Both the position numbers and the translations under genes were made by a program. Of a stretch of DNA of 64,000 nt, positions 39,073 through 52,272 are shown one piece after another. This stretch comes from Auanema rhodensis. Its lineage: Eukaryota; Nematoda; Chromadorea; Rhabditida; Rhabditidae. The DNA lies in assembly GCA_964057225.1 (NCBI GenBank), contig CAXKVF010000089.1:62001-126000 (forward strand), given 5' to 3'. The stretch's first letter is position 1; every line of letters starts with the position of its first letter. Under the pieces are notes generated by a model, which made no database searches, was not told where the DNA came from, and worked only from the letters and a program-made list of their open reading frames with translations.

Positions 39073-41184
39073 TATGGAAATGGGGAATCTAATTTTGAAA
39101 ACCGCATCTCTTTATCTTTCACGTGAAGCGAGTTACATACCAAGTGCACATCACGTGTACATTTAATTAGCATAAATTAAAGTTCACGTAAATTTCAAAG
39201 TCATGGTTACCATGCACCAATATCAATTAAAATTTGTTTTGAGACTAATATGGACATGGGCAATCCAATTTTGAAAACCGCATCTCTTTATCTTTCACGT
39301 GAAGCGAGTTACATACCAAGTGCACATCACGTGTACATTTAATTAGCATAAATTAAAGTTCACGTAAATTTCAAAGTCATGGTTACCATGCACCAATATC
39401 AATAAAAATTTGTTTTTAGACTAATATGGACATGGGGAATCTAATTTTGAAAACCGCATCTCTTTATCTTTCACGTGAAGCGAGTTACATACCAAGTGCA
39501 CATCACGTGTACATTTAATTAGCATAAATTAAAGTTCACGTAAATTTCAAAGTCATGGTTACCATGCACCAATATCAATAAAAATTTGTTTTTAGACTAA
39601 TATGGACATGGGGAATCTAATTTTGAAAACCGCATCTCTTCATCTTTCACGTGAAGCGAGTTACATACCAAGTGCACATCACGTGTACATTTAATTAGCA
39701 TAAATTAAAGTTCACGTAAATTTCAAAGTCATGGTTACCATGCACCAATATCAATAAAAATTTGTTTTTAGACTAATATGGACATGGGGAATCTAATTTT
39801 GAAAACCGCATCTCTTTATCTTTCACGTGAAGCGAGTTACATACCAAGTGCACATCACGTGTACATTTAATTAGCATAAATTAAAGTTCACGTAAATTTC
39901 AAAGTCATGGTTACCATGAACCAATATCAATAAAAATTCGTTTTTAGACTAATATGGACATGGGGAATCTAATTTTGAAAACCGCATCTCTTTATCTTTC
40001 ACGTGAAGCGAGTTACATACCAAGTGCACATCACGTGTACATTTAATTAGCATAAATTAAAGTTCACGTAAATTTCAAAGTCATGGTTACCATGCACCAA
40101 TATCAATAAAAATTTGTTTTTAGACTAATATGGACATGGGGAATCTAATTTTGAAAACCGCATCTCTTTATCTCTCACGTGAAGCGAGTTACATACCAAG
40201 TGCACATCACGTGTACATTTAATTAGCATAAATTAAAGTTCACGTAAATTTCAAAGTCATGGTTACCAAGAACCAATATCAATTAAAATTTGTTTTTAGA
40301 CTAATATGGACATGGGGAATCTAATTTTGAAAACCGTATCTCTTTATCTTTCACGTGAAGCGAGTTACATACCAAGTGCACATCACGTGTACATTTAATT
40401 AGCATAAATTAAAGTTCACGTAAATTTCAAAGTCATGGTTACCATGAACCAATATCAATAAAAATTTGTTTTTAGACTAATATGGACATGGGCAATCTAA
40501 TTTTGAAAACCGCATCTCTTTATCTTTCACGTGAAGCGAGTTACATACCAAGTGCACATCACGTGTACATTTAATTAGCATAAATTAAAGTTCACGTAAA
40601 TTTCAAAGTCATGGTTACCATGCACCAATATCAATAAAAATTTGTTTTTAGACTAATATGGACATGAGGAATCTAATTTTGAAAACCGCATCTCTTTATC
40701 TTTCACGTGAAGCGAGTTACATACCGAGTGCACATCACGTGTACATTTAATTAGCATAAATTAAAGTTCACGTAAATTTCAAAGTCATGGTTACCATGCA
40801 CCAATATCAATAAAAATTTATTTTTAGACTAATATGGACATGGGGAATCTAATTTTGAAAACCGCATCTCTTCATCTTTCACGTGAAGCGAGTTACATAC
40901 CAAGTGCACATCAAGTGTACATTTAATTAGCATAAATTAAAGTTCACGTAAATTTCAAAGTCATGGTTACCATGCACCAATATCAATAAAAATTTGTTTT
41001 TAGACTAATATGGACATGGGGAATCTAATTTTGAAAACCGCATCTCTTTATCTTTCACGTGAAGCGAGTTACATACCAAGTGCACATCACGTGTACATTT
41101 AATTAGCATAAATTAAAGTTCACGTAAATTTCAAAGTCATGGTTACCATGAAGCAATATCAATAAAAATTTGTTTTTAGACTAA
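39073..41184. repeat. 12-monomer block between a7 markers (M223-M234)
   Basis: Order: a7/CAC/t156/g169 (hybrid), c13+c18, CAC, c41, AAC/c163, CAC, AAC/t156 (M229, private c46 and a141), t33/AAC, c13/CAC, a11+g70/CAC/a164, c41+a82/CAC, AAG. The last six form a module that recurs at M255-M260. M223 joins the a7 head to the g169 tail, so the dimer M222-M223 and the g169/c18 module are fused here. Confidence 0.75.
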
Positions 41185-42944
41185 TATGGAAATGGGGAAT
41201 CTAATTTTGAAAACCGCATCTCTTTATCTTTCACGTGAAGCGAGTTACATACCAAGTGCACATCACGTGTACATTTAATTAGCATAAATTAAAGTTCACG
41301 TAAATTTCAAAGTCATGGTTACCATGAACCAATATCAATTAAAATTTGTTTTTAGACTAATATGGACATGGGGAATCTAATTTTGAAAACCGTATCTCTT
41401 TATCTTTCACGTGAAGCGAGTTACATACCAAGTGCACATCACGTGTACATTTAATTAGCATAAATTAAAGTTCACGTAAATTTCAAAGTCATGGTTACCA
41501 TGAACCAATATCAATAAAAATTTGTTTTTAGACTAATATGGACATGGGCAATCTAATTTTGAAAACCGCATCTCTTTATCTTTCACGTGAAGCGAGTTAC
41601 ATACCAAGTGCACATCACGTGTACATTTAATTAGCATAAATTAAAGTTCACGTAAACTTCAAAGTCATGGTTACCATGCACCAATATCAATAAAAATTTG
41701 TTTTTAGACTAATATGGACATGAGGAATCTAATTTTGAAAACCGCATCTCTTTATCTTTCACGTGAAGCGAGTTACATACCGAGTGCACATCACGTGTAC
41801 ATTTAATTAGCATAAATTAAAGTTCACGTAAATTTCAAAGTCATGGTTACCATGAACCAATATCAATAAAAATTTGTTTTTAGACTAATATGGACATGAG
41901 GAATCTAATTTTGAAAACCGCATCTCTTTATCTTTCACGTGAAGCGAGTTACATACCGAGTGCACATCACGTGTACATTTAATTAGCATAAATTAAAGTT
42001 CACGTAAATTTCAAAGTCATGGTTACCATGAACCAATATCAATAAAAATTTGTTTTTAGACTAATATGGACATGGGCAATCTAATTTTGAAAACCGCATC
42101 TCTTTATCTTTCACGTGAAGCGAGTTACATACCAAGTGCACATCACGTGTACATTTAATTAGCATAAATTAAAGTTCACGTAAATTTCAAAGTCATGGTT
42201 ACCATGCACCAATATCAATAAAAATTTGTTTTTAGACTAATATGGACATGAGGAATCTAATTTTGAAAACCGCATCTCTTTATCTTTCACGTGAAGCGAG
42301 TTACATACCGAGTGCACATCACGTGTACATTTAATTAGCATAAATTAAAGTTCACGTAAATTTCAAAGTCATGGTTACCATGCACCAATATCAATAAAAA
42401 TTTGTTTTTAGACTAATATGGACATGAGGAATCTAATTTTGAAAACCGCATCTCTTTATCTTTCACGTGAAGCGAGTTACATACCGAGTGCACATCACGT
42501 GTACATTTAATTAGCATAAATTAAAGTTCACGTAAATTTCAAAGTCATGGTTACCATGCACCAATATCAATAAAAATTTATTTTTAGACTAATATGGACA
42601 TGGGGAATCTAATTTTGAAAACCGCATCTCTTCATCTTTCACGTGAAGCGAGTTACATACCAAGTGCACATCAAGTGTACATTTAATTAGCATAAATTAA
42701 AGTTCACGTAAATTTCAAAGTCATGGTTACCATGCACCAATATCAATAAAAATTTGTTTTTAGACTAATATGGACATGGGGAATCTAATTTTGAAAACCG
42801 CATCTCTTTATCTTTCACGTGAAGCGAGTTACATACCAAGTGCACATCACGTGTACATTTAATTAGCATAAATTAAAGTTCACGTAAATTTCAAAGTCAT
42901 GGTTACCATGAAGCAATATCAATAAAAATTTGTTTTTAGACTAA
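41185..42944. repeat. 10-monomer block between a7 markers (M235-M244)
   Basis: Order: a7/AAC/t156 (hybrid), t33/AAC, c13/CAC (M237, with c121), a11+g70/AAC, a11+g70/AAC, c13/CAC, a11+g70/CAC, a11+g70/CAC/a164, c41+a82, AAG. The a11+g70 type is amplified to four copies in five monomers, which looks like local slippage or exchange between neighbouring monomers. Confidence 0.72.
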
Positions 42945-45760
42945 TATGGAAATGGGGAATCTAATTTTGAAAACCGCATCTCTTTATCTTTCACGTGAAG
43001 CGAGTTACATACCAAGTGCACATCACGTGTACATTTAATTAGCATAAATTAAAGTTCACGTAAATTTCAAAGTCATGGTTACCATGCACCAATATCAATA
43101 AAAATTTGTTTTTAGACTAATATGGACATGGGGAATCTAATTTTGAAAACCGCATCTCTTTATCTTTCACGTGAAGCGAGTTACATACCAAGTGCACATC
43201 ACGTGTACATTTAATTAGCATAAATTAAAGTTCACGTAAATTTCAAAGTCATGGTTACCATGAACCAATATCAATTAAAATTTGTTTTGAGACTAATATG
43301 GACATGGGCAATCCAATTTTGAAAACCGCATCTCTTTATCTTTCACGTGAAGCGAGTTACATACCAAGTGCACATCACGTGTACATTTAATTAGCATAAA
43401 TTAAAGTTCACGTAAATTTCAAAGTCATGGTTACCATGCACCAATATCAATAAAAATTTGTTTTTAGACTAATATGGACATGGGGAATCTAATTTTGAAA
43501 ACCGCATCTCTTTATCTTTCACGTGAAGCGAGTTACATACCAAGTGCACATCACGTGTACATTTAATTAGCATAAATTAAAGTTCACGTAAATTTCAAAG
43601 TCATGGTTACCATGCACCAATATCAATAAAAATTTGTTTTTAGACTAATATGGACATGGGGAATCTAATTTTGAAAACCGCATCTCTTTATCTTTCACGT
43701 GAAGCGAGTTACATACCAAGTGCACATCACGTGTACATTTAATTAGCATAAATTAAAGTTCACGTAAATTTCAAAGTCATGGTTACCATGCACCAATATC
43801 AATAAAAATTCGTTTTTAGACTAATATGGACATGGGGAATCTAATTTTGAAAACCGCATCTCTTTATCTTTCACGTGAAGCGAGTTACATACCAAGTGCA
43901 CATCACGTGTACATTTAATTAGCATAAATTAAAGTTCACGTAAATTTCAAAGTCATGGTTACCATGCACCAATATCAATAAAAATTTGTTTTTAGACTAA
44001 TATGGACATGGGGAATCTAATTTTGAAAACCGCATCTCTTCATCTTTCACGTGAAGCGAGTTACATACCAAGTGCACATCACGTGTACATTTAATTAGCA
44101 TAAATTAAAGTTCACGTAAATTTCAAAGTCATGGTTACCATGCACCAATATCAATAAAAATTTGTTTTTAGACTAATATGGACATGGGGAATCTAATTTT
44201 GAAAACCGCATCTCTTCATCTTTCACGTGAAGCGAGTTACATACCAAGTGCACATCACGTGTACATTTAATTAGCATAAATTAAAGTTCACGTAAATTTC
44301 AAAGTCATGGTTACCATGCACCAATATCAATAAAAATTTGTTTTTAGACTAATATGGACATGGGGAATCTAATTTTGAAAACCGCATCTCTTTATCTTTC
44401 ACGTGAAGCGAGTTACATACCAAGTGCACATCACGTGTACATTTAATTAGCATAAATTAAAGTTCACGTAAATTTCAAAGTCATGGTTACCATGAACCAA
44501 TATCAATAAAAATTCGTTTTTAGACTAATATGGACATGGGGAATCTAATTTTGAAAACCGCATCTCTTTATCTTTCACGTGAAGCGAGTTACATACCAAG
44601 TGCACATCACGTGTACATTTAATTAGCATAAATTAAAGTTCACGTAAATTTCAAAGTCATGGTTACCATGCACCAATATCAATAAAAATTTGTTTTTAGA
44701 CTAATATGGACATGGGGAATCTAATTTTGAAAACCGCATCTCTTTATCTTTCACGTGAAGCGAGTTACATACCAAGTGCACATCACGTGTACATTTAATT
44801 AGCATAAATTAAAGTTCACGTAAATTTCAAAGTCATGGTTACCATGAACCAATATCAATTAAAATTTGTTTTTAGACTAATATGGACATGGGGAATCTAA
44901 TTTTGAAAACCGTATCTCTTTATCTTTCACGTGAAGCGAGTTACATACCAAGTGCACATCACGTGTACATTTAATTAGCATAAATTAAAGTTCACGTAAA
45001 TTTCAAAGTCATGGTTACCATGAACCAATATCAATAAAAATTTGTTTTTAGACTAATATGGACATGGGCAATCTAATTTTGAAAACCGCATCTCTTTATC
45101 TTTCACGTGAAGCGAGTTACATACCAAGTGCACATCACGTGTACATTTAATTAGCATAAATTAAAGTTCACGTAAATTTCAAAGTCATGGTTACCATGCA
45201 CCAATATCAATAAAAATTTGTTTTTAGACTAATATGGACATGAGGAATCTAATTTTGAAAACCGCATCTCTTTATCTTTCACGTGAAGCGAGTTACATAC
45301 CGAGTGCACATCACGTGTACATTTAATTAGCATAAATTAAAGTTCACGTAAATTTCAAAGTCATGGTTACCATGCACCAATATCAATAAAAATTTATTTT
45401 TAGACTAATATGGACATGGGGAATCTAATTTTGAAAACCGCATCTCTTCATCTTTCACGTGAAGCGAGTTACATACCAAGTGCACATCAAGTGTACATTT
45501 AATTAGCATAAATTAAAGTTCACGTAAATTTCAAAGTCATGGTTACCATGCACCAATATCAATAAAAATTTGTTTTTAGACTAATATGGACATGGGGAAT
45601 CTAATTTTGAAAACCGCATCTCTTTATCTTTCACGTGAAGCGAGTTACATACCAAGTGCACATCACGTGTACATTTAATTAGCATAAATTAAAGTTCACG
45701 TAAATTTCAAAGTCATGGTTACCATGAAGCAATATCAATAAAAATTTGTTTTTAGACTAA
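42945..45760. repeat. 16-monomer block between a7 markers (M245-M260)
   Basis: Order: a7/CAC, AAC/t156/g169, c13+c18, CAC, CAC/c163, CAC, c41, c41, AAC/c163, CAC, AAC/t156, t33/AAC, c13/CAC, a11+g70/a164, c41+a82, AAG. The last six match M229-M234 (26-monomer, 4576-bp offset). This is the longest and most complete form of the a7-phased unit. Confidence 0.78.
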
Positions 45761-46992
45761 TATGGAAATGGGGAATCTAATTTTGAAAACCGCATCTCTT
45801 TATCTTTCACGTGAAGCGAGTTACATACCAAGTGCACATCACGTGTACATTTAATTAGCATAAATTAAAGTTCACGTAAATTTCAAAGTCATGGTTACCA
45901 TGCACCAATATCAATAAAAATTTGTTTTTAGACTAATATGGACATGGGGAATCTAATTTTGAAAACCGCATCTCTTTATCTTTTACGTGAAGCGAGTTAC
46001 ATACCAAGTGCACATCAAGTGTACATTTAATTAGCATAAATTAAAGTTCACGTAAATTTCAAAGTCATGGTTACCATGCACCAATATCAATAAAAATTTG
46101 TTTTTAGACTAATATGGACATGGGGAATCTAATTTTGAAAACCGCATCTCTTTATCTTTCACGTGAAGCGAGTTACATACCAAGTGCACATCACGTGTAC
46201 ATTTAATTAGCATAAATTAAAGTTCACGTAAATTTCAAAGTCATGGTTACCATGCACCAATATCAATTAAAATTTGTTTTTAGACTAATATGGACATGGG
46301 GAATCTAATTTTGAAAACCGTATCTCTTTATCTTTCACGTGAAGCGAGTTACATACCAAGTGCACATCACGTGTACATTTAATTAGCATAAATTAAAGTT
46401 CACGTAAATTTCAAAGTCATGGTTACCATGCACCAATATCAATACAAATTTGTTTTTAGACTAATATGGACATGAGGAATCTAATTTTGAAAACCGCATC
46501 TCTTTATCTTTCACGTGAAGCGAGTTACATACCGAGTGCACATCACGTGTACATTTAATTAGCATAAATTAAAGTTCACGTAAATTTCAAAGTCATGGTT
46601 ACCATGCACCAATATCAATAAAAATTTATTTTTAGACTAATATGGACATGGGGAATCTAATTTTGAAAACCGCATCTCTTCATCTTTCACGTGAAGCGAG
46701 TTACATACCAAGTGCACATCAAGTGTACATTTAATTAGCATAAATTAAAGTTCACGTAAATTTCAAAGTCATGGTTACCATGCACCAATATCAATAAAAA
46801 TTTGTTTTTAGACTAATATGGACATGGGGAATCTAATTTTGAAAACCGCATCTCTTTATCTTTCACGTGAAGCGAGTTACATACCAAGTGCACATCACGT
46901 ATACATTTAATTAGCATAAATTAAAGTTCACGTAAATTTCAAAGTCATGGTTACCATGAAGCAATATCAATAAAAATTTGTTTTTAGACTAA
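45761..46992. repeat. 7-monomer block between a7 markers (M261-M267)
   Basis: Order: a7/CAC, t48+a82/CAC, CAC/t156, t33/CAC/c157, a11+g70/a164, c41+a82, AAG (M267, private a85). It is a contracted form of the preceding 16-mer. M264 carries c157, a tag otherwise confined to 13025-26400, which is about 20 kb away. Confidence 0.72.
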
Positions 46993-49104
46993 TATGGAAA
47001 TGGGGAATCTAATTTTGAAAACCGCATCTCTTTATCTTTCACGTGAAGCGAGTTACATACCAAGTGCACATCACGTGTACATTTAATTAGCATAAATTAA
47101 AGTTCACGTAAATTTCAAAGTCATGGTTACCATGCACCAATATCAATAAAAATTTGTTTTTAGACTAATATGGACATGGGGAATCTAATTTTGAAAACCG
47201 CATCTCTTTATCTTTCACGTGAAGCGAGTTACATACCAAGTGCACATCAAGTGTACATTTAATTAGCATAAATTAAAGTTCACGTAAATTTCAAAGTCAT
47301 GGTTACCATGCACCAATATCAATAAAAATTTGTTTTTAGACTAATATGGACATGGGGAATCTAATTTTGAAAACCGCATCTCTTTATCTTTCACGTGAAG
47401 CGAGTTACATACCAAGTGCACATCACGTGTACATTTAATTAGCATAAATTAAAGTTCACGTAAATTTCAAAGTCATGGTTACCATGAACCAATATCAATA
47501 AAAATTCGTTTTTAGACTAATATGGACATGGGGAATCTAATTTTGAAAACCGCATCTCTTTATCTTTCACGTGAAGCGAGTTACATACCAAGTGCACATC
47601 ACGTGTACATTTAATTAGCATAAATTAAAGTTCACGTAAATTTCAAAGTCATGGTTACCATGCACCAATATCAATAAAAATTTGTTTTTAGACTAATATG
47701 GACATGGGGAATCTAATTTTGAAAACCGCATCTCTTTATCTTTCACGTGAAGCGAGTTACATACCAAGTGCACATCACGTGTACATTTAATTAGCATAAA
47801 TTAAAGTTCACGTAAATTTCAAAGTCATGGTTACCATGCACCAATATCAATTAAAATTTGTTTTTAGACTAATATGGACATGGGGAATCTAATTTTGAAA
47901 ACCGTATCTCTTTATCTTTCACGTGAAGCGAGTTACATACCAAGTGCACATCACGTGTACATTTAATTAGCATAAATTAAAGTTCACGTAAATTTCAAAG
48001 TCATGGTTACCATGAAGCAATATCAATAAAAATTTGTTTTTAGACTAATATGGACATGGGGATTCTAATTTTGAAAACCGCATCTCTTTATCTTTCACGT
48101 GAAGCGAGTTACATACCAAGTGCACATCAAGTGTACATTTAATTAGCATAAATTAAAGTTCACGTAAATTTCAAAGTCATGGTTACCATGCACCAATATC
48201 AATAAAAATTTGTTTTTAGACTAATATGGACATGGGGAATCTAATTTTGAAAACCGCATCTCTTTATCTTTCACGTGAAGCGAGTTACATACCAAGTGCA
48301 CATCACGTGTACATTTAATTAGCATAAATTAAAGTTCACGTAAATTTCAAAGTCATGGTTACCATGCACCAATATCAATAAAAATTTGTTTTTAGACTAA
48401 TATGGACATGGGGAATCTAATTTTGAAAACCGCATCTCTTTATCTTTCACGTGAAGCGAGTTACATACCAAGTGCACATCACGTGTACATTTAATTAGCA
48501 TAAATTAAAGTTCACGTAAATTTCAAAGTCATGGTTACCATGAACCAATATCAATAAAAATTCGTTTTTAGACTAATATGGACATGGGGAATCTAATTTT
48601 GAAAACCGCATCTCTTTATCTTTCACGTGAAGCGAGTTACATACCAAGTGCACATCACGTGTACATTTAATTAGCATAAATTAAAGTTCACGTAAATTTC
48701 AAAGTCATGGTTACCATGCACCAATATCAATAAAAATTTGTTTTTAGACTAATATGGACATGGGGAATCTAATTTTGAAAACCGCATCTCTTTATCTTTC
48801 ACGTGAAGCGAGTTACATACCAAGTGCACATCACGTGTACATTTAATTAGCATAAATTAAAGTTCACGTAAATTTCAAAGTCATGGTTACCATGAAGCAA
48901 TATCAATAAAAATTTGTTTTTAGACTAATATGGACATGGGGAATCTAATTTTGAAAACCGCATCTCTTTATCTTTCACGTGAAGCGAGTTACATACCAAG
49001 TGCACATCAAGTGTACATTTAATTAGCATAAATTAAAGTTCACGTAAATTTCAAAGTCATGGTTACCATGCACCAATATCAATAAAAATTTGTTTTTAGA
49101 CTAA
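46993..49104. repeat. 12-monomer block between a7 markers (M268-M279)
   Basis: Order: a7/CAC, a82, AAC/c163, CAC, CAC/t156, t33/AAG, a82 (M274, private t15), CAC, AAC/c163, CAC, AAG, a82. Inside it AAC/c163 recurs at a six-monomer spacing (M270, M276; 1056 bp). Here a82 occurs without c41, and AAG at M278 is followed by a82 rather than a7, so modules fixed upstream are being separated. Confidence 0.7.
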
Positions 49105-49808
49105 TATGGAAATGGGGAATCTAATTTTGAAAACCGCATCTCTTTATCTTTCACGTGAAGCGAGTTACATACCAAGTGCACATCACGTGTACATTTAATT
49201 AGCATAAATTAAAGTTCACGTAAATTTCAAAGTCATGGTTACCATGCACCAATATCAATAAAAATTTGTTTTTAGACTAATATGGACATGGGGAATCTAA
49301 TTTTGAAAACCGCATCTCTTTATCTTTCACGTGAAGCGAGTTACATACCAAGTGCACATCAAGTGTACATTTAATTAGCATAAATTAAAGTTCACGTAAA
49401 TTTCAAAGTCATGGTTACCATGCACCAATATCAATAAAAATTTGTTTTTAGACTAATATGGACATGGGGAATCTAATTTTGAAAACCGCATCTCTTTATC
49501 TTTCACGTGAAGCGAGTTACATACCAAGTGCACATCACGTGTACATTTAATTAGCATAAATTAAAGTTCACGTAAATTTCAAAGTCGTGGTTACCATGCA
49601 CCAATATCAATAAAAATTCGTTTTTAGACTAATATGGACATGGGGAATCTAATTTTGAAAACCGCATCTCTTTATCTTTCACGTGAAGCGAGTTACATAC
49701 CAAGTGCACATCACGTGTACATTTAATTAGCATAAATTAAAGTTCACGTAAATTTCAAAGTCACGGTTACCATGCACCAATATCAATAAAAATTTGTTTT
49801 TAGACTAA
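49105..49808. repeat. End of the a7-phased domain (M280-M283)
   Basis: Order: a7/CAC, a82/CAC, CAC/c163, CAC. It contains the last a7 and a82 of the window. M282 (g131) and M283 (c132) each carry a private change in the left arm of the p129-143 near-palindrome. Confidence 0.7.
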
Positions 49809-51040
49809 TATGGACATGGGGAATCTAATTTTGAAAACCGTATCTCTTTATCTTTCACGTTAAGCGAGTTACATACCAAGTGCACATCACGTGTACATTT
49901 AATTAGCATAAATTAAAGTTCACGTAAATTTCAAAGTCATGGTTATCATGAACCAATATCAATAACAATTTGTTTTTAGACTAATATGGACATGGGCAAT
50001 CTAATTTTGAAAACCGCATCTCTTTATCTTTCACGTGAAGCGAGTTACATACCAAGTGCACATCACGTGTACATTTAATTAGCATAAATTAAAGTTCACG
50101 TAAATTTCAAAGTCATGGTTACCATGCACCAATATCAATAAAAATTTGTTTTTAGACTAATATGGACATGGGGAATCTAATTTTGAAAACCGCATCTCTT
50201 TATCTTTCACGTGAAGCGAGTTACATACCAAGTGCACATCACGTGTACATTTAATTAGCATAAATTAAAGTTCACGTAAATTTCAAAGTCATGGTTACCA
50301 TGAACCAATATCAATTAAAATTTGTTTTTAGACTAATATGGACATGGGCAATCTAATTTTGAAAACCGCATCTCTTTATCTTTCACGTGAAGCGAGTTAC
50401 ATACCAAGTGCACATCACGTGTACATTTAATTAGCATAAATTAAAGTTCACGAAAATTTCAAAGTCATGGTTACCATGAACCAATATCAATAAAAATTTG
50501 TTTTTAGACTAATATGGACATGGGCAATCTAATTTTGAAAACCGCATCTCTTCATCTTTCACGTGAAGCGAGTTACATACCAAGTGCACATCACGTGTAC
50601 ATTTAATTAGCATAAATTAAAGTTCACGTAAATTTCAAAGTCATGGTTACCATGCACCAATATCAATAAAAATTTGTTTTTAGACTAATATGGACATGGG
50701 AAATCTAATTTTGAAAACCGCATCTCTTCATCTTTCACGTGAAGCGAGTTACATACCAAGTGCACATCACGTGTACATTTAATTAGCATAAATTAAAGTT
50801 CACGTAAATTTCAAAGTCATGGTTACCATGAACCAATATCAATAACAATTTGTTTTTAGACTAATATGGACATGGGCAATCTAATTTTGAAAACCGCATC
50901 TCTTTATCTTTCACGTGAAGCGAGTTACATACCAAGTGCACATCACGTGTACATTTAATTAGCATAAATTAAAGTTCACGTAAATTTCAAAGTCATGGTT
51001 ACCATGCACCAATATCAATAAAAATTTGTTTTTAGACTAA
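49809..51040. repeat. c158-tagged transitional block (M284-M290)
   Basis: Order: t33/AAC/c158 (M284, private t53 and t138), c13/CAC, AAC/t156, c13/AAC (private a117), c13+c41/CAC, a13+c41/AAC/c158, c13/CAC. M284-M285 and M289-M290 form a five-monomer (880 bp) repeat. Tags c13, t33, t156 and c41 all end here, and c158 is found nowhere else. Confidence 0.72.
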
Positions 51041-52272
51041 TATGGACATGGGGAATCTAATTTTGAAAACCGCATCTCTTTATCTTTCACGTGAAGCGAG
51101 TTACATACCAAGTGCACATCACGTGTACATTTAATTAGCATAAATTAAAGTTCACGTAAATTTCAAAGTCATGGTTACCATGCACCAATATCAATAAAAA
51201 TTTGTTTTTAGACTAATATGGACATGGGGAATCTAATTTTGAAAACCGCATCTCTTTATCTTTCACGTGAAGCGAGTTACATACCAAGTGCACATCACGT
51301 GTACATTTAATTAGCATAAATTAAAGTTCACGTAAATTTCAAAGTCATGGTTACCATGAACCAATATCAATAAAAATTTGTTTTTAGACTAATATGGACA
51401 TGGGGAATCTAATTTTGAAAACCGCATTTCTTTATCTTTCACGTGAAGCGAGTTACATACCAAGTGCACATCACGTGTACATTTAATTAGCATAAATTAA
51501 AGTTCACGTAAATTTCAAAGTCATGGTTACCATGCACCAATATCAATAAAAATTTGTTTTTAGACTAATATGGACATGGGGAATCTAATTTTGAAAACCG
51601 CATCTCTTTATCTTTCACGTGAAGCGAGTTACATACCAAGTGCACATCACGTGTACATTTAATTAGCATAAATTAAAGTTCACGTAAATTTCAAAGTCAT
51701 GGTTACCATGAAGCAATATCAATAAAAATTTGTTTTTAGACTAATATGGACATGGGGAATCTAATTTTGAAAACCGCATCTCTTTATCTTTCACGTGAAG
51801 CGAGTTACATACCAAGTGCACATCACGTGTACATTTAATTAGCATAAATTAAAGTTCACGTAAACTTCAAAGTCATGGTTACCATGAAGCAATATCAATA
51901 AAAATTTGTTTTTAGACTAATATGGACATGGGGAATCTAATTTTGAAAACCGCATCTCTTTATCTTTCACGTGAAGCGAGTTACATACCAAGTGCACATC
52001 ACGTGTACATTTAATTAGCATAAATTAAAGTTCACGTAAATTTCAAAGTCATGGTTACCATGAACCAATATCAATAAAAATTTGTTTTTAGACTAATATG
52101 GACATGGGGAATCTAATTTTGAAAACCGCATCTCTTTATCTTTCACGTGAAGCGAGTTACATACCAAGTGCACATCACGTGTACATTTAATTAGCATAAA
52201 TTAAAGTTCACGTAAATTTCAAAGTCATGGTTACCATGAACCAATATCAATAAAAATTTGTTTTTAGACTAA
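51041..52272. repeat. Start of the low-variant domain (M291-M297)
   Basis: Order: CAC, AAC, t36/CAC, AAG, c121/AAG, AAC, AAC. Most copies equal the consensus apart from p143-145. New tags t36 and c121 appear. From here to the end of the window, tags are fewer and mostly different from those of the upstream domains. Confidence 0.75.
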
